NCBI RefSeq assembly: GCF_011386835.1
Contig: NC_088800.1
Span: 85,190,981-85,254,980 of the forward strand
Length of the DNA stretch: 64,000 bases
Origin: Chrysemys picta bellii
Taxonomy: Eukaryota; Chordata; Testudines; Emydidae
Direction of reading: 5' to 3'
Shown: positions 1 through 11,695 of the stretch, piece by piece
Position numbering within the stretch: the first letter of the stretch is position 1
Layout of the letters: every line of letters starts with the position of its first letter
Notes under the pieces: model-generated
The model's input: the letters and a program-made list of their open reading frames with translations, nothing else
The model's database searches: none
Told to the model about the DNA's origin: nothing
Position numbers and translations under genes: made by a program

Positions 1-718
1 TACATGATTGTTTCTATACTGCATAGTTCAGACCAGGCTGCAGGACTCGCCCCTGGGGAATCTTGCCCTCTGGATAGCCTGGGGCTGGCCACTCTCAGGA
101 CATTTTCCTTTGGCACAAACAGCCTCATTCCCGAGCTACAAGCAACCCGCTGGTGCCCATACTTGACTGAGCCTGTCGCATCCTCCGAAAGCAGCCGTGC
201 CCAGAGAAGGAGCCTGGCATCCGGCTGCCCTCTGGCATAGCACAGGGTAACATGGACCCCATTGAAATGCAGCCCCTTACCTCAAGTACCTTCTCAGAAC
301 GTGGCATCCATTTCCCAGCCTTTCATCTCCTCTCCCCTCTGCTTTCAGCCCCCTTTGGAGTTGGCCTCAAAATGAGACCTGAGGGCACAAGTCAGCCCTT
401 GCCATGTTCTCCCAGCCACCCTGCACCAGCTGAGCCCCCTGTCCCCCCACCCCCTCTGCCCCAAATGTTTCCCTGGGATTTCTTCTTGTGGTGTCAGATC
501 AGAGACGTGGGCCAGGCAGGCTCCTGCCTCCTGGTTTTCTTCCTGCGGATAATCCTCATTGGGACGTTGATCAAAGGCCGGATTCGCAGCCTGACGGGGG
601 TGGTGTGGATCAGGCCCGTAGGAGCAGCTGGCTACACACACAGTGAAGGGCCAACTGCAGCAAAACCCCAAGGGAAGCTTTTTTCCCCCACAGTCTTTCT
701 ATAAGGAGCCACGAAGGG

Positions 719-755
<37 letters not shown>

Positions 756-2590
756 AATAGACCACCCCCTCGGGATTGTGTCCCCCAGTTAGGCCTAATT
801 TCTGACACAACAATTCTGATTGATTCATTTTTGGCCTCTTTGTTTGGACGAATTCAGTTTTCCTTTCTCGCTTTTTGTGCCTTTTCCCATCAACCTGTGT
901 CGTTGTCGTAGGTGATTGTGGCCTTTTATACACTTCTTACACTCCCTTTTTCCAGCTGAGCTCACAAGTGGGGTAAATCTGTCGGCCCTGGCATGACACC
1001 AGCCCTGTCGTGTTGGATTTGAGGTCTCTTCAGATCACGTCTCACCCTGCCAAAAGTATCTCCGGATGCCTGCGCGGTAGGTGGCACATGTGAAACGAAC
1101 TGGTGGGGGCTCAGTCCTGCTGTTAGCAGGCAGAATCCCACAGCAGCACCATTTCAGCTGCACTAATTGGTCCCCCCTTACCCTCTCCACATCCCCATTA
1201 TGAGCCATCTTGGCAGAGAAGCCAGGAACCGAACAGGCCCTGGAGACTGAGTTCCTGTCCCTTTAGTAAAGGGGGCCTTGCAGATCAGGTCTGGGCTGGC
1301 GACAGGGAGGGAAAAATTGCTCCCTGCTGCCGCCCTTGCTGTACCTGCTGGGTCAGCAAAAGGCTCCCGGCTCCAGGGATGTCAGTCCCGCCCCTTTCCC
1401 AGAGCTCCGCTGCGGTGCTGATGTCTCCAACAGGAGCAGGGGGGGATGAGATGAAAGAAGAAGGGAAAAGTCTGAGAACAGGCTGCCGGCAGAGCAGGCT
1501 CGAACCAGACCCCACTTGAAAGCTTTCTGCGAGGCCTTTCAACTCCAGAGATGAAGAGGTTTCCCCTGCACTTGGCATCTGGAGCCCTGAGCGGCGCACA
1601 GAGCACATGGTGTCGCTTCAGCCCACTTCAAAGGGGAGCCGGGGCTGTTCCGCCCACCACATGCAATGCAAGGGCTGCATGAGGTCTCCAGGTGCAGCAG
1701 TCGGACCAGCAGGTCGTCCTGCCTCCCCCCCGTTCCCCCCGGGGTGCAGGAGCTGCTCTGGGGAGAGAATTCAAAGCTGAGCTCCCTGGCTCAGTTCACT
1801 CCGTCCACAGCCCTGGGGTGGTTCCAAACCAGCCCCGTTGGCACTCGCCCAGCTCACCCTCCTGTGCCAGGCCAGCTAGAGAGGCAGGAGCGCTCAGATG
1901 TCTTGCGGATCTTCCCAGCAGGGGATGTGGGACTGCGAGGAGCTGCGTTCTCCTCAGACGCCGTCGTTGTTCGGCTTTACCTGCACGCTGTCAGAGTCAA
2001 ACAGCCGAGAGAGGGCCGGTGTGCGTCTCCGGCTCCTGGCTTTGCCGAGATTCTCCGCGGGCAGCTCCTCAGGGCATTAAATACCATGGAAAATCTGTTG
2101 TGCAGACACCTGCTCCCCTGGAAGTGGCTCCCTCTGAACCTGATCTGTGTCCCTGCCCCATGCTCGGTCTCCCACCGCCTGCACCTTGTTAACAGCAATT
2201 ATTCAAACAGCTAATGAAGGTGGAGTTTAAAAACCCAGGTTCCTGGTCTGTTCAGCACTTGCATCCAGGGGCTCAGCCCCATCTTCAGAACTCCTGATGC
2301 TGCACCAGCCCTCTGCTCCTTGCCCTGAGTGGCCCCTGGAGCCGGGGCTGATGGGGGTGCTGTGGATCAGTCATTCCTGTGACTAATGCACGCAGATTTC
2401 AGGTTTCTCATCCCTGGAGACTCCCGCTCCGCGTGGTACCATGAGGAAAAACAATGCACGGCAGCCAAATCCATCCCTGGGGGAACGTGGTTGAACCCAG
2501 TGGCATTCGTCCGGGGATGGAATTGGCCCAGTTGGTTTAAAAGACAAAGGACAGGGCTGCGCTGTGATAGGCTCTCAGAGCCAGGACGTG
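1..2590. other. No recognisable gene; unique intron or upstream sequence
   Basis: No splice-flanked conserved coding block was recognised on either strand. Short open frames here are GC-rich chance frames without family resemblance. The only clear structure is the TG microsatellite at 723-754. Because the window later shows only the C-terminal exons of RAB26 on the + strand, this stretch is inferred to lie in a RAB26 intron or just upstream of the gene. Confidence 0.5.
723..754. repeat. (TG)16 microsatellite
   Basis: An uninterrupted run of 16 TG dinucleotides. It is a simple sequence repeat likely to vary in length between individuals. Confidence 0.97.
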
Positions 2591-2599
2591 CGCTCTCCC

Positions 2600-2725
2600 T
2601 GCAGAGCTGGTGGAACAGTACAGCGAGCACCTGGATCATCCCCGTCCCTCCGCAGGGCGTGAACCCCGGACCTTCCACACCAAAGCACAAGCTCTGCCAT
2701 TTGAGCTTAGGAAGTAACTCCATTA
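2600..2725 (-). repeat. tRNA-derived SINE fragment
   Basis: Read on the minus strand, 2709-2691 resembles a tRNA D-arm/A box (TAAGCTCAAATGGCAGAGC), and 2665-2655 is a B box (GGTTCACGCCC), at about tRNA spacing. The flanks do not form an acceptor stem, so this is a tRNA-derived SINE head rather than a tRNA gene. Family not assigned. Confidence 0.55.
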
Positions 2726-4289
2726 GCAGGGAGCGGTAGTAGGCTGTTATCCTTTGAAGCCAGGATGCACATTTTCAGTGTTACTCTCACAGACACACGC
2801 CCAAATGGGATCAGCTCTGCTGACTAGCAAGGAGAGACAACAGGGCCACAGTTTCATTCCTTCTCTGCCCTCTTAGGGGCTGGCGCTCGCAACCCCAGAC
2901 TTGAGCAGAAGGTGGGGCTGGACAGGGGATAGGGCTAGCAGCTAGACCCTGAATGGGTGCTGGGTTGGGCACAATCTCACCCATCATAGGAGAGCTCCTC
3001 TGAAATGCACACTGCCTTTCCCCGCCTCCCTCGGTCCTGCTGGGCCCTGAGGCCCCGGCGGTGCAGCTGACGATGTGCTGGCATTTCATTATGAAGATAT
3101 TTTGGCACCATGTGGCTGTGCCGTTTATTAGTAACGTTCGATGTTTGTCAAGGGGGCTGATAATTACAGCTCTCTCCCTATTAACATAAACATATAAAAT
3201 AGTCATCTGCTGGCTTAAATATTTGTCCACTCCAGAAAAATGAAATGACTTAATAGCATCTCCGAGAGGCTCTTTTGCTGGTTGGTTGGCTGTCCTTGCC
3301 TTTCCTACCTAGTAACTTTAAATGTCACAGCCGCACTTCCCTGTCATTCTTCCACCCTGGGCTGACTGAGCCATGCTCATAGTTTTGGGTAGTGAATATA
3401 AATGGATGGTGCCCACATCCTGGGCCAACAACGCTGGGAAAGGCAGGTCTTTGCCGTTCATACCTTTTGAGTGTCCCAGTGAGTTCCTTCCTCTTGAATG
3501 CCGAGGTCTGCTCCCAAAACACGTAGCTGGGATCATTGCATCATCTGGCAGTGAAGGAGTTAAAGATAGAAGACTTCTTTTTCCTTTTTTCTTTTTAAAG
3601 AACACCGTCAAGATGAAAGTCATGCCAAAGAAAAAGTGCTTCCCCACCCTCGACCCCGCCCCCCATTCCTAGAACCACCCTTGCTTGTTAAAACGGCCAA
3701 AAGTTTAAACCTCTCCCTAGAGAGGGCTTCCCATTTTCCCCAGCTAACACAGGCCGGTTCCCCATTTATCCCCAGATTTACTGACTGGTTCCTCCTGTGC
3801 TAGCACAATGCTGCTCCGGTATGCGTCCCTAACGCTGCAGGGGAATGGTTCAATCCAAAGGTTCGCTCCATGCTTTGTTTTAAAAGAGCGGTTCACGTCT
3901 TATTCCAGAAAGCTCAGCTGTTGGGGTTTTTTGGCATAGATCCTGAATTCTAGCCCTTGGCTAATTTTGCCCCTGTTCTTTATAAACGTTTGTTTGTTTG
4001 TTTTTTATTCAGTTTGGTGGTTATGTGACAAGTTCCCCTCCCCCCCGGGGTGCCACTTGGAACTGGGGTACCAGTGAGCCTGCCCGACCCACCAGCCCGG
4101 GTTCCCTTTACACTGTATTGCTGAGGAAAGCCAGCCAAGCCCTTCCCCAGACTGCATGTCTTCAGACTGCACTTTACCAGCACACACACAGGTAGGGACA
4201 CACCTGGCTGCAGCTACACACCCAGATGCTGAGATCATCTCTGCATGGGGAGGCTCAGCTAAGGGATTGCCCAGTACTCAAGTGCACTC
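2726..4289. other. No gene recognised; AT-rich block at 3060-3240
   Basis: No exon-like block was found. The sub-block 3060-3240 is AT-rich, lacks repeat hallmarks and resembles conserved non-coding sequence in texture, but conservation cannot be judged from one sequence. Confidence 0.4.
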
Positions 4290-4329
4290 CCCCCTCAGTG
4301 GGTAAACCAAAATTGTACCATCTTGCGCT

Positions 4330-5224
4330 GTACAGGGAACGCTACAGCGTAAGGTCCTGAAATTCACCACCTCCCTCAATGTGGAGAGAGAGATACAGCT
4401 TTCTGCCCCAAGTGATGATTTCCACACACTGACAAAACAAAAGCAAGTTTATTAAGTACAAAAGGATAGATTCTAAGTGATTATAAGGGATCGCAAACAG
4501 ATCAAAGCAGATTACCCAGCAAATAAAACAAACACGCAAACTAAGCTTAATATACTAAAGAAACTGGTTATAAGTAGCAAATTCTCACCCTACATGTTGT
4601 TTTAGGTGGATTGCAAGGAGTCTTGAAGGCAGGCTTCACTTGCTTGCAGCTTAAAATTCCAGATATTCCTTTCACAGGCCTGGGCTTAGCCCTTCTCCCC
4701 TAGTCCAGTCTTTTAGTTCTCAGGTTTCCAGCAGTCCTCTTTCTTGGATGGGAAGTCAATGAAGAACCAGTCACGATGATGTCACTTCCCTGCCTTAAAT
4801 AGATTTTGCATAGGGTGGGAACCTATTATCATGGAGTCCAGTACCAGATGACTTGGTCAGATGACCCTGCAGACATAATTCAGAGGCTGTTTGTAGCGTC
4901 CCCAGGAAGACTTCCCTGAGATTAGCACCTTCAAAAACCTATTGTTTTCCCTACTGGCCCTTCCCAACCAGCCATCCAGACTGATTGCATTCTGTCTAGT
5001 GGGCGTTCTCCAGGTGTAAACACATTTGTACTAGATGCATAGACAATATTCCTAACTTCAGATACAAAAATGATACATGCAGACAAATAGGTTAATCATA
5101 TTCAGTAAATCATAACCTTTCCAATGAGATCTCACGTGACCCATCTTGCAAAAAACACATCTTAGTTATGCCATAATCCTATCGTAACCATATCTCTATG
5201 AAGAATATGGGACATAGTGTCACA
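4330..5224 (-). mobile_element. Probable solo LTR, minus orientation
   Basis: On the minus strand the block opens at 5224 with TGTGACACTATG, an LTR-like TG start, and carries an AATAAA signal near 4450 (TTTATT on the + strand), as expected for U3-R order. No gag or pol frame adjoins it, so it would be a solo LTR. The left edge (about 4290-4370) is uncertain and no target duplication was pinned down. Family unresolved (ERV or gypsy). Confidence 0.5.
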
Positions 5225-6891
5225 GTTGAGAAAAATTAACAAAAATACTTGGGGTGTCTCTCTTTCATCTTCAGTCTTATTTACCTTGTGTTCCTAAGCC
5301 TGCATACGCACATGCTGGGATCAGGGAAAACATCCCTTTCTGATGTACTGTAGCAAGGCACGGTTCAGCACGATATCGGATTATAGTGATTTTTTTCTTT
5401 ACCGTCCTCTGAAGAATCCAGCATTTTCCACTGTTAGAGACAGGGATCTAGATTAATTGGAGATTTGATGTGCTCTGATGTGGCAGGGTACCATACATGC
5501 CAGGCTGGTATTCTGCTCCAGTTCTGCAGGAGGCTGTTAACACCTCAGAGGGATCAAATGATCTGATTCTGTACAACAGGAGACTAGAGGGACCCTTGGC
5601 CTGCTCCATGGTGCCAGTTGCTTTATTCTCGCCTCTCAAGGGACAAGAGAAGGCTCTGCAGCTTTCGCAGGTTCGCTAATCCTGATTACAGGCAGCTATA
5701 CAGGAGTCTGAAGATTTATCACCTGCTGGGCTGAAGTTCGATATGTGTGTACATCAGCTCTCTGAATTCCTTGCTATAAATCAGAGCAAGAAACTCTCTT
5801 CCATTGCTGCTAAAAGGGAAGAAAAGAGGATGGGGATTAGAAAGCACCTCTAGCAAGACCATCTGGGAAGATTATGTAATTAGGCACAAGGAGAATGGTT
5901 TGCCAGAGGCTTTTCTTCCTTTCTTACAGGCTCTGACCTTCCTGCCGACTGCCTGCTGTCGCAGGTATTTCTCAGAGCGGCAGTTTCAGAACTGCTGGTT
6001 ATAACGCTCTCTTCGCTGACTGTTTACGTTTCTCAGCACCTAGAGTACAGCTGGCCATGTGGCCTTTCACCCTCTGGCCTTTAATCACAGGTTATCAGTG
6101 AGCAGCAACTAGAACATGTGAGTAGGGGACTTTCCCAAATGAGAGACCCATTGCATTCCAGGGAGTTTCTTCCACCTGGGAGTGGAAATGCAGCAGTTCC
6201 CCAATGGGAGGATGGAGCAGGGCTTACTCGGCTGCATAAGGTTACTTGTGTGAAAAGTGTTGGCAGGATCAGGCCTGTACCTGCATTTCTAGTTCTTGGT
6301 GTATCTTAGGGGTTTATCTGGAGGCCCATCATCATGAAATCAATAGAAATTGCAAAGTCCCCAGTGAACAACATGGAGTCTCTGGCACTTCCTGTGTTGG
6401 GGGCCAAATCTCTGCTTGGGGAAGGAGTTTTGGTTGAGTTTTTTAGATTTTGCTAATTTCTTCTTTGGGTGTTTTTTATTATTATTATTATTTATTTGCT
6501 GGTGGGGGCATTGGGGTTTGGAGGTGTCATTGTTGAGGTTTGGGAGTTGCAGGGGAAAAGGTGGGGGTCCATGACGTGAGCCATTCTCTTAGCAGAAAGG
6601 CTTTTTTGAAGAAGCTTTGCAGCATTTTCTGCAGAGGGTCATTACTTGTTAGTACGTCTGGGCACTCTATAATGTGCTCTTTTGTGATTCATTTTAATTC
6701 ACAGCACAGTAAAAGGGCAGACCACTGTCATTCTCAGAGAAGGAATGTTGACATATGCAGTATTGCCTGTCCCAAGCATTCAAATATCATGAGTCAGGCC
6801 TTAGAAAATCATGAGGTTGTCTTAAAATTCATGAGATTAAACAAAGTAATAATAAACTGATGGGTTATTTTCCTTCTGGTTTTTTAGCCTT

Positions 6892-6990
6892 TGGGGTACA
6901 AGCTTTTCTTTGCAACTACAAGAGCTAGAAACTTTCTTTTCTTTTTTTTAATGAAAGTTGAGATCCTCACATAATCACAGGACTCCGGGA
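6892..6990. repeat. Interspersed repeat, copy A
   Basis: It contains CTTTTCTTTGCAACTA, then a T-rich tract, then TTTAATGAAAGTTGAGATCC. The same order of blocks recurs at 7785-7860. The shared layout over about 70 bp points to two diverged copies of one interspersed repeat. Family not recognised. Confidence 0.5.
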
Positions 6991-7550
6991 GCTGGAGCAT
7001 TAAGAAAAATACCAAACGGTGTGAGACCTTTCCAGTATACTAGTGAGAGCTGGCAATGCTGGCAGACTGCTCATGTGTGTCGGTGTTTGCAGGATCAGGC
7101 TCCTAATAGGTAATTACATATTAGTGTTTGGGGGAGGAATTTGAAAGACTGAACTTCTCTTGTGCCTTGGGCATGTTTTAGTGGGCGGTGTGGGGTCCCT
7201 GCCGGTCTCCTGGAGCGTGTGCTTTTGTTTCAAAGTTGTTGCCAGAGGGAAATTTTACCTTGTAGCACCAAACTTTCATCTGGAATCCAAGGGTTTCAAA
7301 GTCACTGGGAACTCGCATGTTGTGAAGGGCTGCACTGTTGGATCCTGACCCAGGATCAGGGCCTAAAATGCCATATCTATAGCCCAGATCCTTCTCTCAG
7401 AGAGAGGTTTGCTTTGGCCTGGAAGGCACCAGAACTGTGTGGTTGTGCTGTGCAGGGAGGCAGGCCAGAGAAAGCCCAGGTAGGGTGAGTCTGTGTATCT
7501 ATGTGCTGTGAAGCTTTGCTCTGCAGGGGGGGGAGTAGGGAGGAGTTGCT

Positions 7551-7573
7551 GTGTGTGTGTGTGTGTGTGTGTG
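7551..7573. repeat. (GT)n microsatellite
   Basis: A run of eleven GT dinucleotides plus one G. Confidence 0.95.
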
Positions 7574-7784
7574 GTGGCTCCTGCTGACTCCTGCCATTAT
7601 GATAGAACACTTCCTCTCCTCCATTATCTGCTTTGAGCAAATAGTTAACTGTTGATACTCTAAAGCATTGGAGTTAGCGCCCATTGAGAGGAAATGGGCA
7701 GTTCATACCTCACAGCTATTGTTTCAGGCTCTCTGCAAACTCAGACATCCCAGTATCATTTTCACAGAGATGACATTTTTTAAG

Positions 7785-7860
7785 TTTTTCTTTGCAACCA
7801 AACTAACTAGACTTATTTTTTTTAATGAAAGCTGAGACTCTGCAGAACAATTGAGAGATC
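7785..7860. repeat. Interspersed repeat, copy B
   Basis: It contains TTTTTCTTTGCAACCA, a T-rich tract and TTTAATGAAAGCTGAGACTC, matching the order and most bases of the copy at 6892-6990 in the same orientation. Confidence 0.5.
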
Positions 7861-8830
7861 TACCTAACCCCCCACATGGCTAATATTTTGTGCCGCCTGA
7901 CGCTGGGGAAATACTGATTTGGGGCTTTAAATGTGTTTTCAATTATTAACCAAAAATATACTAGAAAACAAGGTGTTACTATAACATGAGCTCCGGTCAT
8001 TTACATATATACAGTTAATCTTGACTGTGTCTCGTTCCAAGTGTTGATATTTATGAAGATGTTAGAGGACTGACAGTTCACATTTTCTCTCGGCAGTGAG
8101 TGAAAGGGGGTGACAGGTTAACTTGAGCAGCTAATTTATGCTCTGTGTAATTACAACACGGGCTGGGAAACATGTACATGGTAATTTACCGCAGCCAGCT
8201 TTATGGGTGAGGCTGTGAACTCCGGAACATATGTCTCATTTATTGTCCACTGCCTCCAAATCATCCTGATTGGCAAGATTTGAAATGGCGAACAAAAGCT
8301 ACTGCTAACGAAGCTTGTTGCAATCTCTTAATGGCCCCACTGTGGTGTTTTTGGTGACTTGCGCTGGTATATTTCACCCATGTGGGTTTGAAGTCCAGAG
8401 AAATTCAGGCCTGTTCATGGTTGTAAAATCCCTGAGCGTGATGGAAATATAAAGCCCTTGGTGGCTCTGTGACCTGTCCCTCAGAGGCAGAAGGGGAGAG
8501 CTGCTGCCAACTTGATCCTCCGGATGGCAGGAGAGCGAGAGGGGTGAGCCGAATAAAAGAGAGCTCCCTGGGGGGAGAGGGAGGCCGCTGAGAGCCCCTA
8601 TGAGAGGAGGGATGCTTCCTGCCTTCCACGTCTGGGCGTAGTTCCCATTGCCCTGAAAATCAGTCCTCATGCTTCGAGGGGGAGGTGATAGCCAGCTGGG
8701 GTCAGGAGGGGATCCTTCTCCTTTCCCCTGGGGCCTTGTCGTCAGTGGTTGGGGGGGATGGCATGTTCTTACCTCATGGGAGACACCTCACGGTAAAATC
8801 ACAGTGACGACAAGGCACGCGAGTTCGCAA

Positions 8831-9640
8831 GGTGAGTTAAAGCGTCGAGGGCCCGCGACCAGGGCGTGAGCAGTCTGGCCTCGTGATTCGAGCAGTGGCG
8901 AGGATCAGAGCCAGAGTCAGGAACTGAGCACGGGAGCAAGACTGGGGCAGGGCAAGGAACAAGTGGGCACGGGAGCGATCGCTGCTGTGGGCGTAAGCAC
9001 TAAGCCGCCAGCGATCTGCTGCTGCTGGGCTTAACATAGCGACTGCTGGCTCCCCGAAGCCGGTCAGCGGGTCAGTCAATCGGGCAGTTCTGCTGTAGCT
9101 CCTCTGGGTTCATGAGCCTGCCTGGAGACTGAGGTAACTACTCCCAGGCTCAGCAGTAGGAATTCGTTCCCGACACAAGGCTGCGGAGTTAACTCAAGCG
9201 TTGCCTCTCCACACAGACCAGCCTTTCCCTGGAGCGTGGTGGTGCTCCTATCTCGAGTTCCTGGCTCATTGGGGTACAGGCCAAAGTGCCAGTTAGCACG
9301 ACTCGTCGTCTGCTAACACACCCAGTGGCCACAGGCTAGGTCCACTGGAGCGCTGCTAGTCCTCCAACGCCTTCCCACAATTCCCCCCAGGTACCCAGAA
9401 AGGACAGACAAGCTCTCCCACAATTCACTGGGAAAGAATTCATAGAGCGGTTCAAAGGAACAGGGGGTGTACCCCCACCTCAGTGTGGCCGCAGCAGCTC
9501 CAGGGTTATCTCGCGGAGTGACTGCTCTCACTCGAGCGAGGCTGACCTGAGAGGAGTAGCTGGAGCACCGATAATGGCAGGTAACTGCTCTGTGCAGGCT
9601 TGTCCATCGTCAACTCCACCTGCTAACTCGTGTGTAAACT
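8831..9640. other. GC-rich segment, possibly transposon-derived
   Basis: Two textures adjoin here: a purine-rich, internally repetitive block (8860-9180) with recurring CAGAGCCAGAGTCAGGAACT-like phrases, and a CpG-containing block (9181-9640). Both resemble decayed transposon sequence. No termini, target duplication or coding domain could be shown. Confidence 0.25.
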
Positions 9641-9645
9641 GCCAA

Positions 9646-10134
9646 CAGCCTTGTCTTCACTAGGGTTTTACTCTAGCTGAGAGGGCACCTTTCTCCTTAG
9701 TGTCGCATGTGCGTTAATTCAGAGTAAGGGGTCACGTCCACCCCATGATCGGGGTTTGCCCACTGCTGGAGACGGGATTCCGTGGTACAGGGACCACTCG
9801 TCTGTTCCCTGTGGCACACCCCTAGATTTTTTAGCTGCGTGTGGTTTACACTTAAAAGTTTTGCCAGCATAAATCTGTCGGTTAGCAGTGTGCAGGAATC
9901 CACCTCCCCCAAAGGAACTGTGCTGTGCTGGCAAAAGCCCTAGTGTTGATGCTGTTTCACTAGCAGAAAACGGCTTTTGCGGATTACAGCTTGTTTTGTT
10001 TGAGAGAATGGGGTACGCTGTACCGGCCAAAGCAGCCTTTCCGGTTTAAGCTGCATCTCCACTAGCAGGGTTTGCTGCTACAGCTCTACCGGTGGGACTG
10101 TACCAGCAAACACCGCCTAGTGCAGACAAGCCCC
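9646..10134. mobile_element. Non-autonomous DNA transposon with short TIRs
   Basis: The left end reads CAGCCTTGTCTTCACTAGG; the reverse complement of the right end reads GGGGCTTGTCTGCACTAGG, an imperfect terminal inverted repeat of about 15 bp. The interior has no transposase frame. The TIR style is hAT-like, but no convincing 8-bp target duplication was found. Confidence 0.5.
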
Positions 10135-11500
10135 GGTCTGTTGATTGCCAGCTGACCCTGAGATGGCTCAAACATTTGTAAAGCTAGTATGGACGCTCAC
10201 CAAACGCTTGTTCTTTGCCCTCGGCAGGCCGCAAGTGTTAAACGCCAGTGTTTGCAAGTTGGGGATTCGTAAGCAATTAACTGGAGGTAAAAAAAGTCCA
10301 GTGCAGGAAAAGCCAGTGAGGCCAGCACGTTGTTACCCAGGAAGTGCCCCTCGATTGCAAGTGCACGCTTGCGGCGCCCTGCACGTCTGTAGGGCCGTCT
10401 CAGTAATAACCGTGACATGCCTCTCGTCCCTGCAATGCCACCAGCCTGCGAGTTCCATTTGTACTTCGCGGCAGGGCAAAGAGAGAAGCCTGAGCTAATG
10501 AAAGCTTCCCCTTGAAATCCTTCCTGCCCCCGCCAAGATAAGGGGAGCGAGGATTGCACCGTGGGATTGGCCCTGGAAGCCGAGGGATGCTAACCCGGCT
10601 TATCCTGCGCCTCTGAGCAGAGCTGCTGCGAACAAAACATGTCTCACGACAGGCGGCTGGCAGGGCTCTTGGCTGGCTGCAGAGCCCGAGGCAGGGCAGC
10701 CCTCGGAGCACAAGCATGGTCCAGGGATTGGCCCAGAGCGTGTGTAGCTGCAGGAATCCCAGAGCTCTGCAGACCCGGAAGGGAGCAGGAAGCGTCCGGG
10801 AGCCAAGACTGACTGTATGGACAAGGCTTTCGCTGTATAGTGGGCCCGTTGTCTCTGCAGGGGCCCAGCAGCAACGCCTGGCATGGGTCCTATTAGGAAG
10901 CAGCGTCGCTCTGCACTCTCCAGATGTCCCCTCTCTACTCTTGTCCTGACCAGCTCAGACGTGCAACAGCTTTGTGATGCTCCCCCGGGCCAGGGAGGGG
11001 CTGTGTCACCGCCTGCCCTGTGACCCTGGATGTCTGCTGGGTGCAACTTGGGCTCAGAGTCCTGACACCAACAACCTGTGTACAGTACAGTGACGAACCC
11101 CTGGCGTCCACCAGCCGGTTACTCCTCCCGGGGTGACACCAGCTGCCCCCAGTTCTCTCCCCAGGATGTCTTTCTCCGCCATGCTCGACCCCCTCAACCC
11201 GTCTTCTGTAGCACCCGCAAACCTGACCAGGCTCGCGGCACCTGTGTCACGTGCTGCTTCCAGTGCATAGCAACTGAGTAACTTAACTGGGGTTGACGAA
11301 ACCTCCACGCCAAGCAAAGCACGTCCTTGCTTTCTGGTAGAAGTGAAACGCACGTCCAAAGAGCCAGAGGTTTAGGTGATACCAAGGATAAGGAATCGGG
11401 ATAGAAATGGTTAGAAACAAAGAGACATAAACATCCACTTCGAAGACTAAATTCAACTTAAAAAACTAGAGCCTTTTGTTTAAAGAAGTTTTTCTCCCCA
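10135..11500. other. No gene recognised
   Basis: GC-moderate unique-looking sequence with overlapping chance frames on both strands. No splice-bounded conserved block and no clear repeat were found. Confidence 0.4.
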
Positions 11501-11504
11501 CAGA

Positions 11505-11695
11505 TCATGGGGTAGTCGTGTTAGGCTGTAGCCAGAAAAACAGGAGGAGTCCGGTGGCACCTTAAAGACTAACAGATTTATTTGGGCATAAGCTTTCGTG
11601 CGTAAAAAACATCTGAAGAAGTGAGTTTTTTTTACCCACAAAAGCTTATACTCAAATAAATTCGTTAGTCTTTAAGATGCCACCGGACTCCTTGT
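11505..11695. repeat. Foldback of two opposed SINE-like copies
   Basis: Arms 11546-11596 and 11641-11691 are 51 nt each and inverted, matching at 46 of 51 positions around a 44-nt loop. The arms contain the phrase AAAGACTAACAGATTTATTT and belong to the same family as 57201-57334. The upstream piece at 11510-11530 (GTGTTAGGCTGTAGCC) matches the head of that family. A transcript crossing this site could form a strong hairpin. Confidence 0.85.

Larger units (their letters stand above)
5225..8830. other. No gene; decayed repeats and unique sequence
   Basis: No coding exon was recognised. The stretch holds two diverged copies of one repeat (6892-6990 and 7785-7860), three copies of the motif CAGGATCAGG (6264, 7090, 7351), and a TG microsatellite at 7551-7573. 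The segment 8190-8350 is unique-looking and without repeat features. Confidence 0.45.

Noticed and set aside
2655..2709. Possible tRNA gene on the minus strand
   Set aside because: A- and B-box-like segments are present, but there is no acceptor stem or proper anticodon arm. Kept as a SINE fragment.
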